DNA of 64,000 nt from Anastatus disparis (Eukaryota > Arthropoda > Insecta > Hymenoptera > Eupelmidae). Both the position numbers and the translations under genes were made by a program. Where the stretch lies: the NCBI GenBank assembly GCA_017163975.1, contig JAFFSR010000351.1:1-64000 (forward strand), given 5' to 3'. The stretch's first letter is position 1. The number at the start of each line of letters is the position of its first letter. Below, piece after piece: positions 1-12,665 of the stretch. Below the pieces are notes generated by a model. The model was given only the letters and a program-made list of their open reading frames with translations. It was not told the DNA's origin and ran no database searches.

Positions 1-3000
1 GGTCTGAACTTAGAATTTTTACGAAAAATTGGGACTGAAATTTTCATGTTCAGAAAAATTAAATTTTGAAAATAATATTATTTATTCCAGGTGTAAATGA
101 TTATACGTGTCACGAAATGAAAAAATAATCCTAGATTTAAATACATTTTTTCAAGGTCTGAACTTAGAATTTTTCCGAAAAATTGGGACTGAAATTTTCA
201 TGTTCAGAAAAAGTTAAATTTTGAAAATAATATTATTTATTCCAGGTGTAAATGATTATACGTGTCACGAAATGAAAAAATAATACTAGATTTGAATACA
301 TTTTTTCAAGGTCTGAACTTAGAATTTTTACGATAAATTGGGACTGAAATTTTCATGTTCAGAAAAAATTAAAGTTTTAAAATAATATTGTTTTATTCCA
401 GGTGTAAATGATTATACGTGTCACGAAATGAAAAAATAATCCTAGATTTAAATACATTTTTTCAAGGTCTGAACTTAGAATTTTTCCGAAAAATTGGGAC
501 TGAAATTTTCATGTTCAGAAAAAATTATATTTTGAAAATAATATTATTTATTCCAGGTGTAAATGATTATACGTGTCACGAAATGAAAAAATAATCCTAG
601 ATTTCAATACATTTTTTCAAGGTCTGAACTTAGAATTTTTCCGAAAAATTGGGACTGAAATTTTCATGTTCAGAAAAAGTTAAATTTTGAAAATAATATT
701 ATTTATTCCAGGTGTAAATGATTATACATGTCACGAAATGAAAAAATAATACTAGATTTAAATACATTTTTTCAAGGTCTGAACTTAGAATTTTTACGAT
801 AAATTGGGACTTTGAAATTTTCATGTTCAGAAAAAGTTAAATTTTGAAAATAATATTATTTATTCCAGGTGTAAATGATTATACGTGTCACGAAATGAAA
901 AAATAATACTAGATTTAAATACATTTTTTCAAGGTCTGAACTTAGAATTTTTACGATAAATTGGGACTTTGAAATTTTCATGTTCAGAAAAAATTATATT
1001 TTGAAAATAATATTATTTATTCCAGGTGTAAATGATTATACGTGTCACGAAATGAAAAAATAATCCTAGATTTCAATACATTTTTTCAAGGTCTGAACTT
1101 AGAATTTTTCCGAAAAATTGGGACTTTGAAATTTTCATGTTCAGAAAAAGTTAAATTTTGAAAATAATATTATTTATTCCAGGTGTAAATGATTATACGT
1201 GTCACGAAATGAAAAAATAATCCTAGATTTAAATACATTTTTTCAAGGTCTGAACTTAGAATTTTTCCGAAAAATTGGGACTGAAATTTTCATGTTCAGA
1301 AAAAATTATATTTTGAAAATAATATTATTTATTCCAGGTGTAAATGATTATACGTGTCACGAAATGAAAAAATAATCCTAGATTTAAATACATTTTTTCA
1401 AGGTCTGAACTTAGAATTTTTACGATAAATTGGGACTTTGAAATTTTCATGTTCAGAAAAAGTTAAATTTTGAAAATAATATTATTTATTCCAGGTGTAA
1501 ATGATTATACGTGTCACGAAATGAAAAAATAATCCTAGATTTAAATACATTTTTTCAAGGTCTGAACTTAGAATTTTTACGATAAATTGGGACTGAAATT
1601 TTCATGTTCAGAAAAAATTATATTTTGAAAATAATATTATTTATTCCAGGTGTAAATGATTATACGTGTCACGAAATGAAAAAATAATCCTAGATTTCAA
1701 TACATTTTTTTAAGGTCTGAACTTAGAATTTTTCCGAAAAATTGGGACTGAAATTTTCATGTTCAGAAAAAGTTAAATTTTGAAAATAATATTATTTATT
1801 CCAGGTGTAAATGATTATACGTGTCACGAAATGAAAAAATAATACTAGATTTAAATACATTTTTTCAAGGTCTGAACTTAGAATTTTTACGATAAATTGG
1901 GACTTTGAAATTTTCATGTTCAGAAAAAATTAAAGTTTTAAAATAATATTGTTTTATTCCAGGTGTAAATGATTATACGTGTCACGAAATGAAAAAATAA
2001 TCCTAGATTTCAATACATTTTTTCAAGGTCTGAACTTAGAATTTTTCCGAAAAATTGGGACTTTGAAATTTTCATGTTCAGAAAAAATTAAATTTTGAAA
2101 ATAATATTATTTATTCCAGGTGTAAATGATTATACGTGTCACGAAATGAAAAAATAATCCTAGATTTAAATACATTTTTTCAAGGTCTGAACTTAGAATT
2201 TTTACGATAAATTGGGACTTTGAAATTTTCATGTTCAGAAAAAATTAAATTTTTAAAATAATATTATTTATTCCAGGTGTAAATGATTATACGTGTCACG
2301 AAATGAAAAAATAATCCTAGATTTAAATACATTTTTTCAAGGTCTGAACTTAGAATTTTTCCGAAAAATTGGGACTGAAATTTTCATGTTCAGAAAAAAT
2401 TATATTTTGAAAATAATATTATTTATTCCAGGTGTAAATGATTATACGTGTCACGAAATGAAAAAATAATCCTAGATTTCAATACATTTTTTCAAGGTCT
2501 GAACTTAGAATTTTTACGATAAATTGGGACTTTGAAATTTTCATGTTCAGAAAAAATTAAAGTTTTAAAATAATATTATTTATTCCAGGTGTAAATGATT
2601 ATACGTGTCACGAAATGAAAAAATAATCCTAGATTTAAATACATTTTTTCAAGGTCTGAACTTAGAATTTTTCCGAAAAATTGGGACTGAAATTTTCATG
2701 TTCAGAAAAAAATTAAATTTTGAAAATAATATTATTTATTCCAGGTGTAAATGATTATACGTGTCACGAAATGAAAAAATAATCCTAGATTTCAATACAT
2801 TTTTTCAAGGTCTGAACTTAGAATTTTTCCGAAAATTGGGACTGAAATTTTCATGTTCAGAAAAAGTTAAATTTTGAAAATAATATTATTTATTCCAGGT
2901 GTAAATGATTATACGTGTCACGAAATGAAAAAATAATCCTAGATTTAAATACATTTTTTCAAGGTCTGAACTTAGAATTTTTCCGAAAAATTGGGACTGA

Positions 3001-6000
3001 AATTTTCATGTTCAGAAAAAATTATATTTTGAAAATAATATTATTTATTCCAGGTGTAAATGATTATACGTGTCACGAAATGAAAAAATAATCCTAGATT
3101 TCAATACATTTTTTCAAGGTCTGAACTTAGAATTTTTACGATAAATTGGGACTTTGAAATTTTCATGTTCAGAAAAAGTTAAATTTTGAAAATAATATTA
3201 TTTATTCCAGGTGTAAATGATTATACGTGTCACGAAATGAAAAAATAATACTAGATTTAAATACATTTTTTCAAGGTCTGAACTTAGAATTTTTACGATA
3301 AATTGGGACTTTGAAATTTTCATGTTCAGAAAAAATTAAATTTTTAAAATAATATTGTTTTATTCCAGGTGTAAATGATTATACGTGTCAATAAATGAAA
3401 AAATAATCCTAGATTTAAATACATTTTTTTCAAGGTCTGAACTTAGAATTTTTCCGAAAAATTGGGACTTTGAAATTTTCATGTTCAGAAAAAATTATAT
3501 TTTGAAAATAATATTATTTATTCCAGGTGTAAATGATTATACGTGTCACGAAATGAAAAAATAATCCTAGATTTAAATACATTTTTTCAAGGTCTGAACT
3601 TAGAATTTTTCCGAAAAATTGGGACTGAAATTTTCATGTTCAGAAAAAGTTAAATTTTGAAAATAATATTATTTATTCCAGGTGTAAATGATTATACGTG
3701 TCACGAAATGAAAAAATAATCCTAGATTTAAATACATTTTTTCAAGGTCTGAACTTAGAATTTTTCCGAAAAATTGGGACTGAAATTTTCATGTTCAGAA
3801 AAAATTATATTTTGAAAATAATATTATTTATTCCAGGTGTAAATGATTATACGTGTCACGAAATGAAAAAATAATCCTAGATTTAAATACATTTTTTCAA
3901 GGTCTGAACTTAGAATTTTTCCGAAAAATTGGGACTGAAATTTTCATGTTCAGAAAAAGTTAAATTTTGAAAATAATATTATTTATTCCAGGTGTAAATG
4001 ATTATACGTGTCACGAAATGAAAAAATAATCCTAGATTTAAATACATTTTTTCAAGGTCTGAACTTAGAATTTTTCCGAAAAATTGGGACTTTGAAATTT
4101 TCATGTTCAGAAAAAATTAAAGTTTTAAAATAATATTGTTTTATTCCAGGTGTAAATGATTATACGTGTCACGAAATGAAAAAATAATCCTAGATTTAAA
4201 TACATTTTTTCAAGGTCTGAACTTAGAATTTTTCCGAAAAATTGGGACTGAAATTTTCATGTTCAGAAAAAATTATATTTTGAAAATAATATTATTTATT
4301 CCAGGTGTAAATGATTATACGTGTCACGAAATGAAAAAAATAATCCTAGATTTCAATACATTTTTTCAAGGTCTGAACTTAGAATTTTTCCGAAAAATTG
4401 GGACTTGAAATTTTCATGTTCAGAAAAAGTTAAATTTTGAAAATAATATTATTTATTCCAGGTGTAAATGATTATACATGTCACGAAATGAAAAAATAAT
4501 ACTAGATTTAAATACATTTTTTCAAGGTCTGAACTTAGAATTTTTACGATAAATTGGGACTTTGAAATTTTCATGTTCAGAAAAAATTATATTTTGAAAA
4601 TAATATTATTTATTCCAGGTGTAAATGATTATACGTGTCACGAAATGAAAAAATAATCCTAGATTTAAATACATTTTTTCAAGGTCTGAACTTAGAATTT
4701 TTCCGAAAAATTGGGACTTTGAAATTTTCATGTTCAGAAAAAGTTAAATTTTGAAAATAATATTATTTATTCCAGGTGTAAATGATTATACGTGTCACGA
4801 AATGAAAAAATAATCCTAGATTTCAATACATTTTTTCAAGGTCTGAACTCAGAATTTTTCCGAAAAATTGGGACTGAAATTTTCATGTTCAGAAAAAATT
4901 ATATTTTGAAAATAATATTATTTATTCCAGGTGTAAATGATTATACGTGTCACGAAATGAAAAAATAATCCTAGATTTAAATACATTTTTTCAAGGTCTG
5001 AACTTAGAATTTTTACGATAAATTGGGACTTTGAAATTTTCATGTTCAGAAAAAATTAAAGTTTTAAAATAATATTGTTTTATTCCAGGTGTAAATGATT
5101 ATACGTGTCACGAAATGAAAAAATAATCCTAGATTTAAATACATTTTTTCAAGGTCTGAACTTAGAATTTTTCCGAAAAATTGGGACTTTGAAATTTTCA
5201 TGTTCAGAAAAAAATTATATTTTGAAAATAATATTATTTATTCCAGGTGTAAATGATTATACGTGTCACGAAATAAAAAAATAATCCTAGATTTAAATAC
5301 ATTTTTTCAAGGTCTGAACTTAGAATTTTTCCGAAAAATTGGGACTGAAATTTTCATGTTCAGAAAAAATTAAATTTTGAAAATAATATTATTTATTCCA
5401 GGTGTAAATGATTATACGTGTCACGAAATGAAAAAATAATCCTAGATTTAAATACATTTTTTCAAGGTCTGAACTTAGAATTTTTACGAAAAATTGGGAC
5501 TTTGAAATTTTCATGTTCAGAAAAAATTAAAGTTTTAAAATAATATTTTTTATTCCAGGTGTAAATGATTATACGTGTCACGAAATGAAAAAATAATCCT
5601 AGATTTAAATACATTTTTTCAAGGTCTGAACTTAGAATTTTTACGATAAATTGGGACTGAAATTTTCATGTTCAGAAAAAATTATATTTTGAAAATAATA
5701 TTATTTATTCCAGGTGTAAATGATTATACGTGTCACGAAATGAAAAAATAATCCTAGATTTCAATACATTTTTTTAAGGTCTGAACTTAGAATTTTTCCG
5801 AAAAATTGGGACTGAAATTTTCATGTTCAGAAAAAGTTAAATTTTGAAAATAATATTATTTATTCCAGGTGTAAATGATTATACGTGTCACGAAATGAAA
5901 AAATAATACTAGATTTAAATACATTTTTTCAAGGTCTGAACTTAGAATTTTTACGATAAATTGGGACTTTGAAATTTTCATGTTCAGAAAAAATTAAATT

Positions 6001-6163
6001 TTGAAAATAATATTATTTATTCCAGGTGTAAATGATTATACGTGTCACGAAATGAAAAAATAATCCTAGATTTCAATACATTTTTTCAAGGTCTGAACTC
6101 AGAATTTTTCCGAAAAATTGGGACTTTGAAATTTTCATGTTCAGAAAAAATTAAATTTTCCAA
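1..6163. repeat. Satellite array, 40 units of about 155 bp
   Basis: Forty head-to-tail units, each recognisable by GGTCTGAACTTAGAATTTTT, start at 1, 155, 310, 466 and so on to 6090. Spacing is 154-159 bp. Units differ at a few fixed places: ccgaaaaatt or acgataaatt, gggactgaaa or gggactttgaaa, aaattatattttg or aagttaaattttg, and cctagattt or actagattt. The period is close to nucleosome length. The array continues past the left edge of the window and ends at about 6163. No unit codes for protein; one short frame (4166-4408) is kept open only by chance indels. Confidence 0.97.
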
Positions 6164-6300
6164 ATTACATTTTCCTTTACGTTTAAAATATTCAAAATTA
6201 CGTTACATGAAAAAATAACCAAACATGGCAATATTTTTTTTCGAGGTCAGGACTTAGAATTTTCATATAGAATCGGGACTTAGTTTTTTACGAACATGGT
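6164..6300. repeat. Decayed satellite unit at the array edge
   Basis: The order of blocks of the satellite unit is kept but strongly diverged: atgaaaaaataacc, then aatattttttttcgaggtca, then ggacttagaattttc and aatcgggactt. This matches the block order atgaaaaaataatcc, caaggtctga, acttagaattttt, attgggactt of the array. It looks like an old edge unit that escaped homogenisation. Confidence 0.7.
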
Positions 6301-6369
6301 CACATGAGATTTTGGCATGAGAAATCAGGTGAGAAATCAGGTGAAAAATCAGGTGAGTTTTTTTAGTAG
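6301..6369 (-). mobile_element. Broken end of a CAGGTGA palindromic element
   Basis: Contains cacatgagattttggcatga, then three CAGGTGA repeats, then TTTTTTTAGTAG. This is the same order as the right end of the complete copies at 49885-50256 and 62628-63000. The terminal GGG and the whole left arm are missing, so it is a truncated copy abutting the satellite edge. Confidence 0.7.
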
Positions 6370-6584
6370 CTTCATAACAAAAATTATTTTATTTTTATTG
6401 GGAACCAGTCTACCGTCCCAGGCCTTACCTTGTCACTTTATTTATTAAATTTATGAAATATACACATATATCCACATACATATACTCATTTATGAAAATT
6501 TATGTAATACAAAATTTTATATGTGTATCTAATTATTTGTTTTATTTAATTAATAGAAGTTATGATTATTTAGATTTATTCACG

Positions 6585-6957
6585 TTCGCTCTGTTCGCTT
6601 GTTCGCTCTATTCGCTTGTTCGCTCTGTTCGCTTGTTCGCTCTGTTCGCTTGTTCGCTTACATACTCGTTCGCTCTCCCCACTCGTCGCTATGCTTCATT
6701 CATTCGTTATATAGCTACAACGCGCGAACACTATAGATGCGTCACCTATGGCTGTTCGCTTGTTCGCTAGTATACTCGTTTGGTCTCCCCACTCGTACGC
6801 TATACATACATTCGTTCACTCTTATGTGTTCGCTCTGTTCGCCTATATACTTGTTCGCTATCCCCACTTACTCATGTATGCAGCTTTCGTTCTCTCAATT
6901 ATATACGTTCGCTCTATCTCATACGTTCTCACGTATTCATTCACTCTATTCGTTTAA
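6585..6957. repeat. GTTCGCT minisatellite, degenerate to the right
   Basis: Tandem GTTCGCTCTGTTCGCTT-type units run cleanly from about 6588 to 6675, then as scattered gttcgct and ctcgttcgct words to about 6957. Several overlapping reading frames stay open here (6453-7087) only because of this repeat and the TA tract after it; none looks like a gene. Confidence 0.8.
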
Positions 6958-6974
6958 GTTATTGTTTAAATTTA

Positions 6975-7009
6975 GTTATATATATATATATGTATGTGTG
7001 TATATGTGC

Positions 7010-7045
<36 letters not shown>
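6975..7045. repeat. TA/TG microsatellite
   Basis: Alternating TATATA interrupted by tatgtgtgtatatgtgcg, then a pure TA run. Confidence 0.9.
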
Positions 7046-7047
<2 letters not shown>

Positions 7048-9599
7048 TTTTATGAATGAGGTATTATGCAGACAAAATCATAGATGAATCGTGACTTATG
7101 CAGACATTAGCGTACTTATGCTGACGTCCGCATAATGCCACCCGTTTTTCATTTATTTATTGATACTTGTGCTGACAATTCCATACAGTAGATTTTTCTT
7201 GAGTTGAGTTACGAAAAAATTCTACAAGACAAAAACGCGACCACCAATCAAATTTTGAGAACAAATGTGCCCACCAATCAAAGTTTTAACAAATTCGTAT
7301 TTAACATATGCGTAAGTAACAAAGGAAGGGATAACATAGGAGACTGCCACACACCCGCGACGTGTGCAGGACACTAAACAAAGGCTGTACTGTATGAGTC
7401 AGCATAATGCCGCGTACATACGTTTATATATATATATATTATTTGTGTTTAAATATAATTTATGCTGTAATTCTATAAATATGATTGATAGTGCATAAAT
7501 TAATATAAATATATATATGTTTATTGTTAGTTAAATTTTTAATATAAATAATTTTTAAATCAACTACAATAATTTAAATTTATTTCTTTTCTTTATTTTA
7601 TTAATATTCAAAACAAAATTAAAATTTTAATTCCACTTATTTCCCTTCTTACAATTTAATTAACAATTAACTTCGAAACCTTTGATTAATGTAAATCATA
7701 CACTTATATGGTTAACAAAAATTGTATTTTATTAATTTATAATTGTTATCATTTCCGTAATTAATTAATTTTTGATAAAATAATAGGAGAATCAATATTA
7801 TTCTCTAATAATTATTCATATAACTTATCATTATATATCCTTCTTTTTCTGGATATAATTCTTACAACAATTTATCTTAGAGTAACGAAAGTAATTGCGT
7901 CTTAACTATCATCAACTTGATTTGTAATTTCGTTAGTATAAATAACTCACTGATTAGGAGAGAAAGAGATGAATTTGCTTCTGACTCGATCGTCCTGATG
8001 TTTTCTATACTTAGACTCCTTAAACTACACGGTAAGAATGTCCGTGGCAAGATAAGGTTGGGCTTCTTCCTTCAATCGCTCGAACGTTCGGTTAATATTT
8101 CAGATTATTACCTCGAACGTCACTTTGATTCACTTTAGATCTCAAGTTTACACTCGTTGTCACTATTAACTGATTTTGATTTAATTTAGTAATTAAATTT
8201 GAATCTTATATCTTAGTGTTTTCTTATTTTTATTTATTAGTGAAGTAGGGCTCTAATCTACTCACTAATATTTAATATTAAAATGATTTAAGTAATAAAA
8301 ATTTAAAGTAACACTGATTTTCCCAGTGGACCTGGCAGAGCCGATTCTTGCGGTTGCCGTCTTGTTGCGACTAAAGGCCGTGTAGTGACGTAGAGGTTTG
8401 TTTTTATTATTTCGCGCCCGGGCGATCGAGAGATGGAAGCTCCAATCAAACCTCGACATGTAGTCAAAATTTTCAGGACAGGAGTCGTTTAACTTCCTAA
8501 AAGTTCATTAGCTTGCTTACTAATGAATTCTTTTCCCATTCTTCTCTGTCTCTCCTTTACACTTAGATACAGTTGACGGTCGAGTTTTCGCAATGAGTCG
8601 GTATTGGAAAACCGCTGACTCGGGACATCGCATGGAACTAATTTTGGTTGTTAACCTTTTAATAACAGAACTAGCTACGTTTTTATTTCATATTGATATA
8701 AGTCATATATCCATGTAATATTGACATTAAAACTTTTTTCTATCCCTATCTGTAAATATATTTTTTTATATTTTTTAAATAAAATAGAATTTAAGGTCTT
8801 AAATAAATTTAAAATTTTATTTTTTTCGCTATGAAAATTGATTATAAAAATATATAATATTTAAAAATAAAACATAAAAAAAAAAAAAAAATAGGTGGAA
8901 CATTGGGTTTGAACTTGGCAAAATTAGAATATCAGCGAGGTGCGTAAAAACTTAGTGACCACAGCCACCGCACACATCAGTTGAATAGGGTAAAAAGTTA
9001 CATATGTTCATCGCTCCACAAAAGATTTTATTTATTATTATTTATTTGTTTGATTACTTTAATGATTTTTATTATTAAAATATGTATCTATTTTAAATAA
9101 AAATATGTAATTAATTAACAAATTTTCGGAACGGTTAATCGCATTGAAATAAAGCTATAAAGTATCGCGGCGAAAACAAACTAAAGCGGGTTTGCCGTAA
9201 GTTTACCTACGCCACTGGAAGCCGCGTGTTTCGTGTGTTTGTCTCCTCCCCTCTCGCTTGCTTCTCTACGCGCGTGAAAACGTGGAGGGGCTTTGCGCGT
9301 ATAGTTCCGGAATCGCCGCAAGGATCGTCATGATCGAATTCGGCACGTTTTATTAACACGGCATTGGCAATCTCTACTTATCTCTGGTAATACTCGACGA
9401 TTACTTGATTGATTTCTAAACTTTCTTTAGCCAAAATTGTATATTTATTTAATAGTTTGAAAAAGTACTTAAAAAATATATATTATTCTAAAAGCGTGAC
9501 GGAATTCCAAAGTACTTTAAAATATTGTATACGTAATAAACTTAAGCTTTTCTTTAATATTTGTTTACATGTACAGTGACGTATATTTAAATTCAATAT
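7046..9599. other. Gene-free stretch
   Basis: No convincing gene. It contains an AT-rich block (7400-7870), a more GC-rich patch at about 8320-8460 and another at about 9140-9360 (CpG-containing, with a run of ctcctcccctctcgcttgct). These patches could be old transposon or LTR pieces, but I see no domain. Short open frames at 7917-8138 (+) and 8265-8459 (-) have no recognisable motif. Confidence 0.5.
8891..8985 (-). mobile_element. Possible tRNA-derived SINE head
   Basis: On the minus strand the sequence reads ggtggctgtggtcactaag (A-box-like) followed about 40 bases on by agttcaaaccc (B-box-like), and ends in a run of 15 or more T, a possible Pol III terminator. The T-arm does not pair well, so this is not a functional tRNA. 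A diverged SINE head or tRNA pseudogene fits best. Confidence 0.4.
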
Positions 9600-9603
9600 T
9601 TAA

Positions 9604-9674
9604 CCTTTAGACGGCCGGAAAATCAATATTTTAACGCGGAAAATCAAAATGTTGATTTTCCGGCAGTCTAAAGG
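9604..9674. mobile_element. 71-bp TTAA-flanked hairpin MITE
   Basis: Arms CCTTTAGACGGCCGGAAAAT and the inverted copy ending GTCTAAAGG are flanked on both sides by TTAA (9600-9603 and 9675-9678). TTAA duplications and C-rich ends are typical of piggyBac-type non-autonomous elements. It has no coding capacity. Confidence 0.75.
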
Positions 9675-9951
9675 TTAAAAGTTAATTTGCTCTTTAGTGA
9701 GTTTTAAATATTTTTGTAATTAAAATATTTATTAAACCAAATATAGTTAAAAGCTTAAAAACGTGTAAGTATTTCAAATTAAATTGTTTAAAAACATAAA
9801 AATAATATACTTTTAATGGTTTAATAGATGTCGATAAACTACGTGTAGTAAAAGGAAAAAAAATTGAAAAACAAAAAAAAATTCATATCTTAAAAGTATA
9901 TTATAATAATCTATTAAATTGAAAATCTTTTATAATATAGATAATATAGAA

Positions 9952-10409
9952 AAAATTTTTTTAACAAAAAACAAAACCGACTTCAAAAAAATGCACTAAA
10001 AAGTTACAAATAATTTATAATCTTTAATAATTATACGCATAGTACGCATCTAACTCAACACATGTGTTGCAAACATATTATAGATTATCTAATTATTTGT
10101 AAACAGCACAAAAAAATTATATTATTGTTTAATTCACGAAAAAATATTTTCGAAGTCAGCGTCAAGTTGTTGAATCGTTCTGCACAGATGTAGAATTTGA
10201 CGCCGACTTCAATAATATTTTTTCGTCAATTAAACAATAATATAATTTGTTTGTGCTGTTTACAAATAATTAGATAATCTATAATATGTTTGCAACACAT
10301 GTGTTGAGTTAGATGCGTACTATGCGTATAATTATTAAAGATTATAAATTATTTGTAACTTTTTAGTGCATTTTTTTAAGTCGGTTTTGTTTTTTGTTAA
10401 AAAATTTTT
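9952..10409. repeat. Long inverted repeat with AACCGACTTC ends
   Basis: Left arm 9952-10165 and right arm 10196-10409 are near-perfect reverse complements, including acacatgtgttg and gatgcgtac blocks, around a 30-bp spacer. An extra copy of the outer right end lies at about 10412-10470. The ends (accgacttcaaaaaaatgca) resemble a dispersed sequence seen again at about 10895-10930. Confidence 0.8.
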
Positions 10410-10637
10410 TTTTTGTAACTGTTTAGTGCATTTTTTTGAAATTGGTTTTGTTTTTTATTAAAAAATTTTTTAGTGTATCCCCCTACTAAAAGCGCAAATA
10501 TAGGTTAGACCCACTAATTATGCCTAACTTCCATTATCAATTCATAACGCATGCATTAGTACATTATACCAAGCAATGTATAGGAGGAAAGAGAGAAGGC
10601 CCAACGGCACAGTGTCGTTGTGTGTGCATGTATACAT

Positions 10638-10698
10638 ATTGAAGCTTAGGTAAGAGAGGGAGAGCGAGAGAGAGAGGGAGAGAGAGAGAGAGAGAGAA
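10638..10698. repeat. GA microsatellite
   Basis: A gagagaga tract with a few interruptions. A short minus-strand frame over it (10564-10794) is not a gene. Confidence 0.85.
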
Positions 10699-10799
10699 CA
10701 AAACTCCCAGTTTTCTTAATTTGATAATTGGGTCATACAAACCGAATATTGGCCCAATAATTATAGGACACGTATGGGACCTTCCTGCAGACATTCTCT

Positions 10800-11000
10800 A
10801 TCAGATAAAAAAAAGTTTTTTCGAATCGGTTAAGAAATGACGGAGTTATGAGGTAACAGACATAAAAAAAAAAAAAAAAAAAAAAATTCAGTCGAATCGA
10901 GAACCTCCTCCTTTTTGAAGTCGGTTTAAAAGGAGCGGGAGTTGAGGAGGTTACATTTTGAGAGCCTGACAGCGGCGAAAATCTTTTATAATATAGATGG
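10800..11000. repeat. Dispersed insect repeat with A-tract
   Basis: It reads tcgaatcggttaagaaatga, ggagttatgaggtaacagac, a run of about 22 A, then gaacctcctcctttttgaag and tcggttt. This block order is familiar to me from insect repetitive DNA, but I cannot assign a class with certainty. Its right edge, gaaaatcttttataatatag (10977), is repeated at about 9921 and, diverged, at about 11908. Confidence 0.5.
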
Positions 11001-11003
11001 ATA

Positions 11004-11590
11004 TATTATTAAAGTCTACACTTGACTTGCTTTTAAACTAAAGAAAAAATTTGTTTGTTAACAATCATCCTATTTTATATTAAAGTGATACCACCTTTTT
11101 CTACGAAACTCCGGTTGTTCGATTTCATGCATTTTTTAGGTGTGCGTAATTTTTCTTGGAATAAGATTTGCCTTTTCTTTTAGTTCCTATATAATTAGTA
11201 GTTATTATATATTAAAATGAAACTACTTTTTTTACAGCTCTTGGGTCCTACGGGTCTGCGCATTTTTTCGTAATAAGAATAGCAATTTTTTATTGAGTCC
11301 TATATAATGAGTAGTTATCATATACAAGCACTTTTTTCGGGCCTTATTTTTGGGACTTATTTGGGCTTTAGTATATGTATTTCTCTCTTCTTCTATGTTT
11401 CACTATATTTTGCTTTATTATCTTTTTTCACTCTCTATTCTTTCTTCCTTCATTTTTTTCTTACCCTCTCCATCTTCAGCCAGCCTTCTTAATTTTCTCT
11501 TTCTTTTTAATTATAGACTTCAATTATAATATATTATTAGAGTCTACACTTGACTAGCTTCTAGACAAAAAAGAAAATTTTTTGTTAACA
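11004..11590. repeat. Internally duplicated repeat block
   Basis: The sequence aatatattattaaagtctac with acttgacttgct occurs at about 11003 and again, diverged, at about 11527. Between them tcctatataattagtagtta (about 11190) and tcctatataatgagtagtta (about 11300) mark a second direct repeat about 120 bp apart. Pyrimidine-rich open frames at 11307-11557 are low-complexity by-products. Confidence 0.55.
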
Positions 11591-12665
11591 GCGCACCTAT
11601 AAATGCAGTTAAATTTAACTCAATTAGCTTATTTTTAATTGATGTTTTGTCAATTTTCGTTTAAATTTTGTATAATTTAACTGACTTTAATAATAAATTG
11701 AACTAATTTTCAGGTAAATTTATCCTACTTCTGCTCAATTTTAACTAACTTTTAGCTAACTTTTATACAACTTTCACCTATTTTTTAGCTAATTTTTAGC
11801 TAACTCGTAGCTTCTATTTTAACTAAATTTCAGCTAAATTTCAGTTATATCATAGCTAACTGGGGGCCACGATTGATTCTTATACACGGCGGCAGTGTTG
11901 ACAACGGTGGCGAAAACTTCTTATAATATAAAGAGATATACATCTTTCTATATAATATAGTTTTTAAAAAAATTTAGTTGTTGACCCCCCATATCTTACT
12001 TATAAAACTCTCATTTTTCACCCTTTTATTTAATAATACCCATTTTCTACTCATTTTACACCCATTTTCCACCTTTTTTCAACCATACATCCAACCCAAC
12101 AAAAATAACTGCTGATACCCAAGTAAAGATACTTGAGTTCCAAGTTATACTCAATACTGAAATCACGTTCATGAATTCGAACCTTATAGACGAATCTCAA
12201 TCTTGTGTATACTGAAGATTATCAAGTCCCAACCTTAATCTTGAATTTGCGCTTGCGGCAGTTGTTAGTTCTAGTGAACGTCAAATACTGTTTCCGATTA
12301 TTTCATTGTTCGTGATTGAAACACGTGATTAAAAAGAATGAATTCCTGCCATATTTTTTCATTAATTTAAATGCAATTTAGTAGAACAAATTTTTAATTT
12401 ATCATAATATGATTTGTATTTAAACAATTTTTATGCACATTGTAACTTTAATTAATCCTTTTTTAAATAAATATAAAAATTTAATTTAGTACGAAACTTT
12501 AATATCAAAATTCATAAGTTGACGCAATTCTTTTTCATTTTCAAATTGGCTAATTCATACATATTAATATAATACATGAAAATTTAACAGAGCGACATGA
12601 GGAGCGAGGTAAATTAAGCTAGTGTAAATTAAGGTTGAAATGAACCATATTTATAGATCAAATGT
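11591..12665. other. Low-complexity, gene-free DNA
   Basis: The segment 11620-11860 is built from degenerate ttagctaactttta words. The segment 12000-12090 is built from cccattttccacc words. From 12120 to 12660 there is ordinary AT-rich sequence with no recognisable gene. Confidence 0.5.

Noticed and set aside
1..6163. CRISPR-like or coding repeat array
   Set aside because: Units of about 155 bp are directly tandem with no unique spacers, and they contain stops in all frames; the only open frame (4166-4408) arises from indels. It is a satellite.
6453..7087. Four overlapping plus-strand open frames
   Set aside because: They follow the GTTCGCT minisatellite and the TA tract; Tyr/Ile/Ser-rich low-complexity products with no domain.
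10481..10500. Further CCCTACTAAAA terminus
   Set aside because: The end-like word is followed by gcgcaaatatagg without motif array or inverted partner, so it is probably chance or too decayed to call.
11307..11557. Leu/Phe/Ser-rich open frames that look like membrane proteins
   Set aside because: Produced by a T/C-rich tract; no homologous motif and surrounded by repeats.
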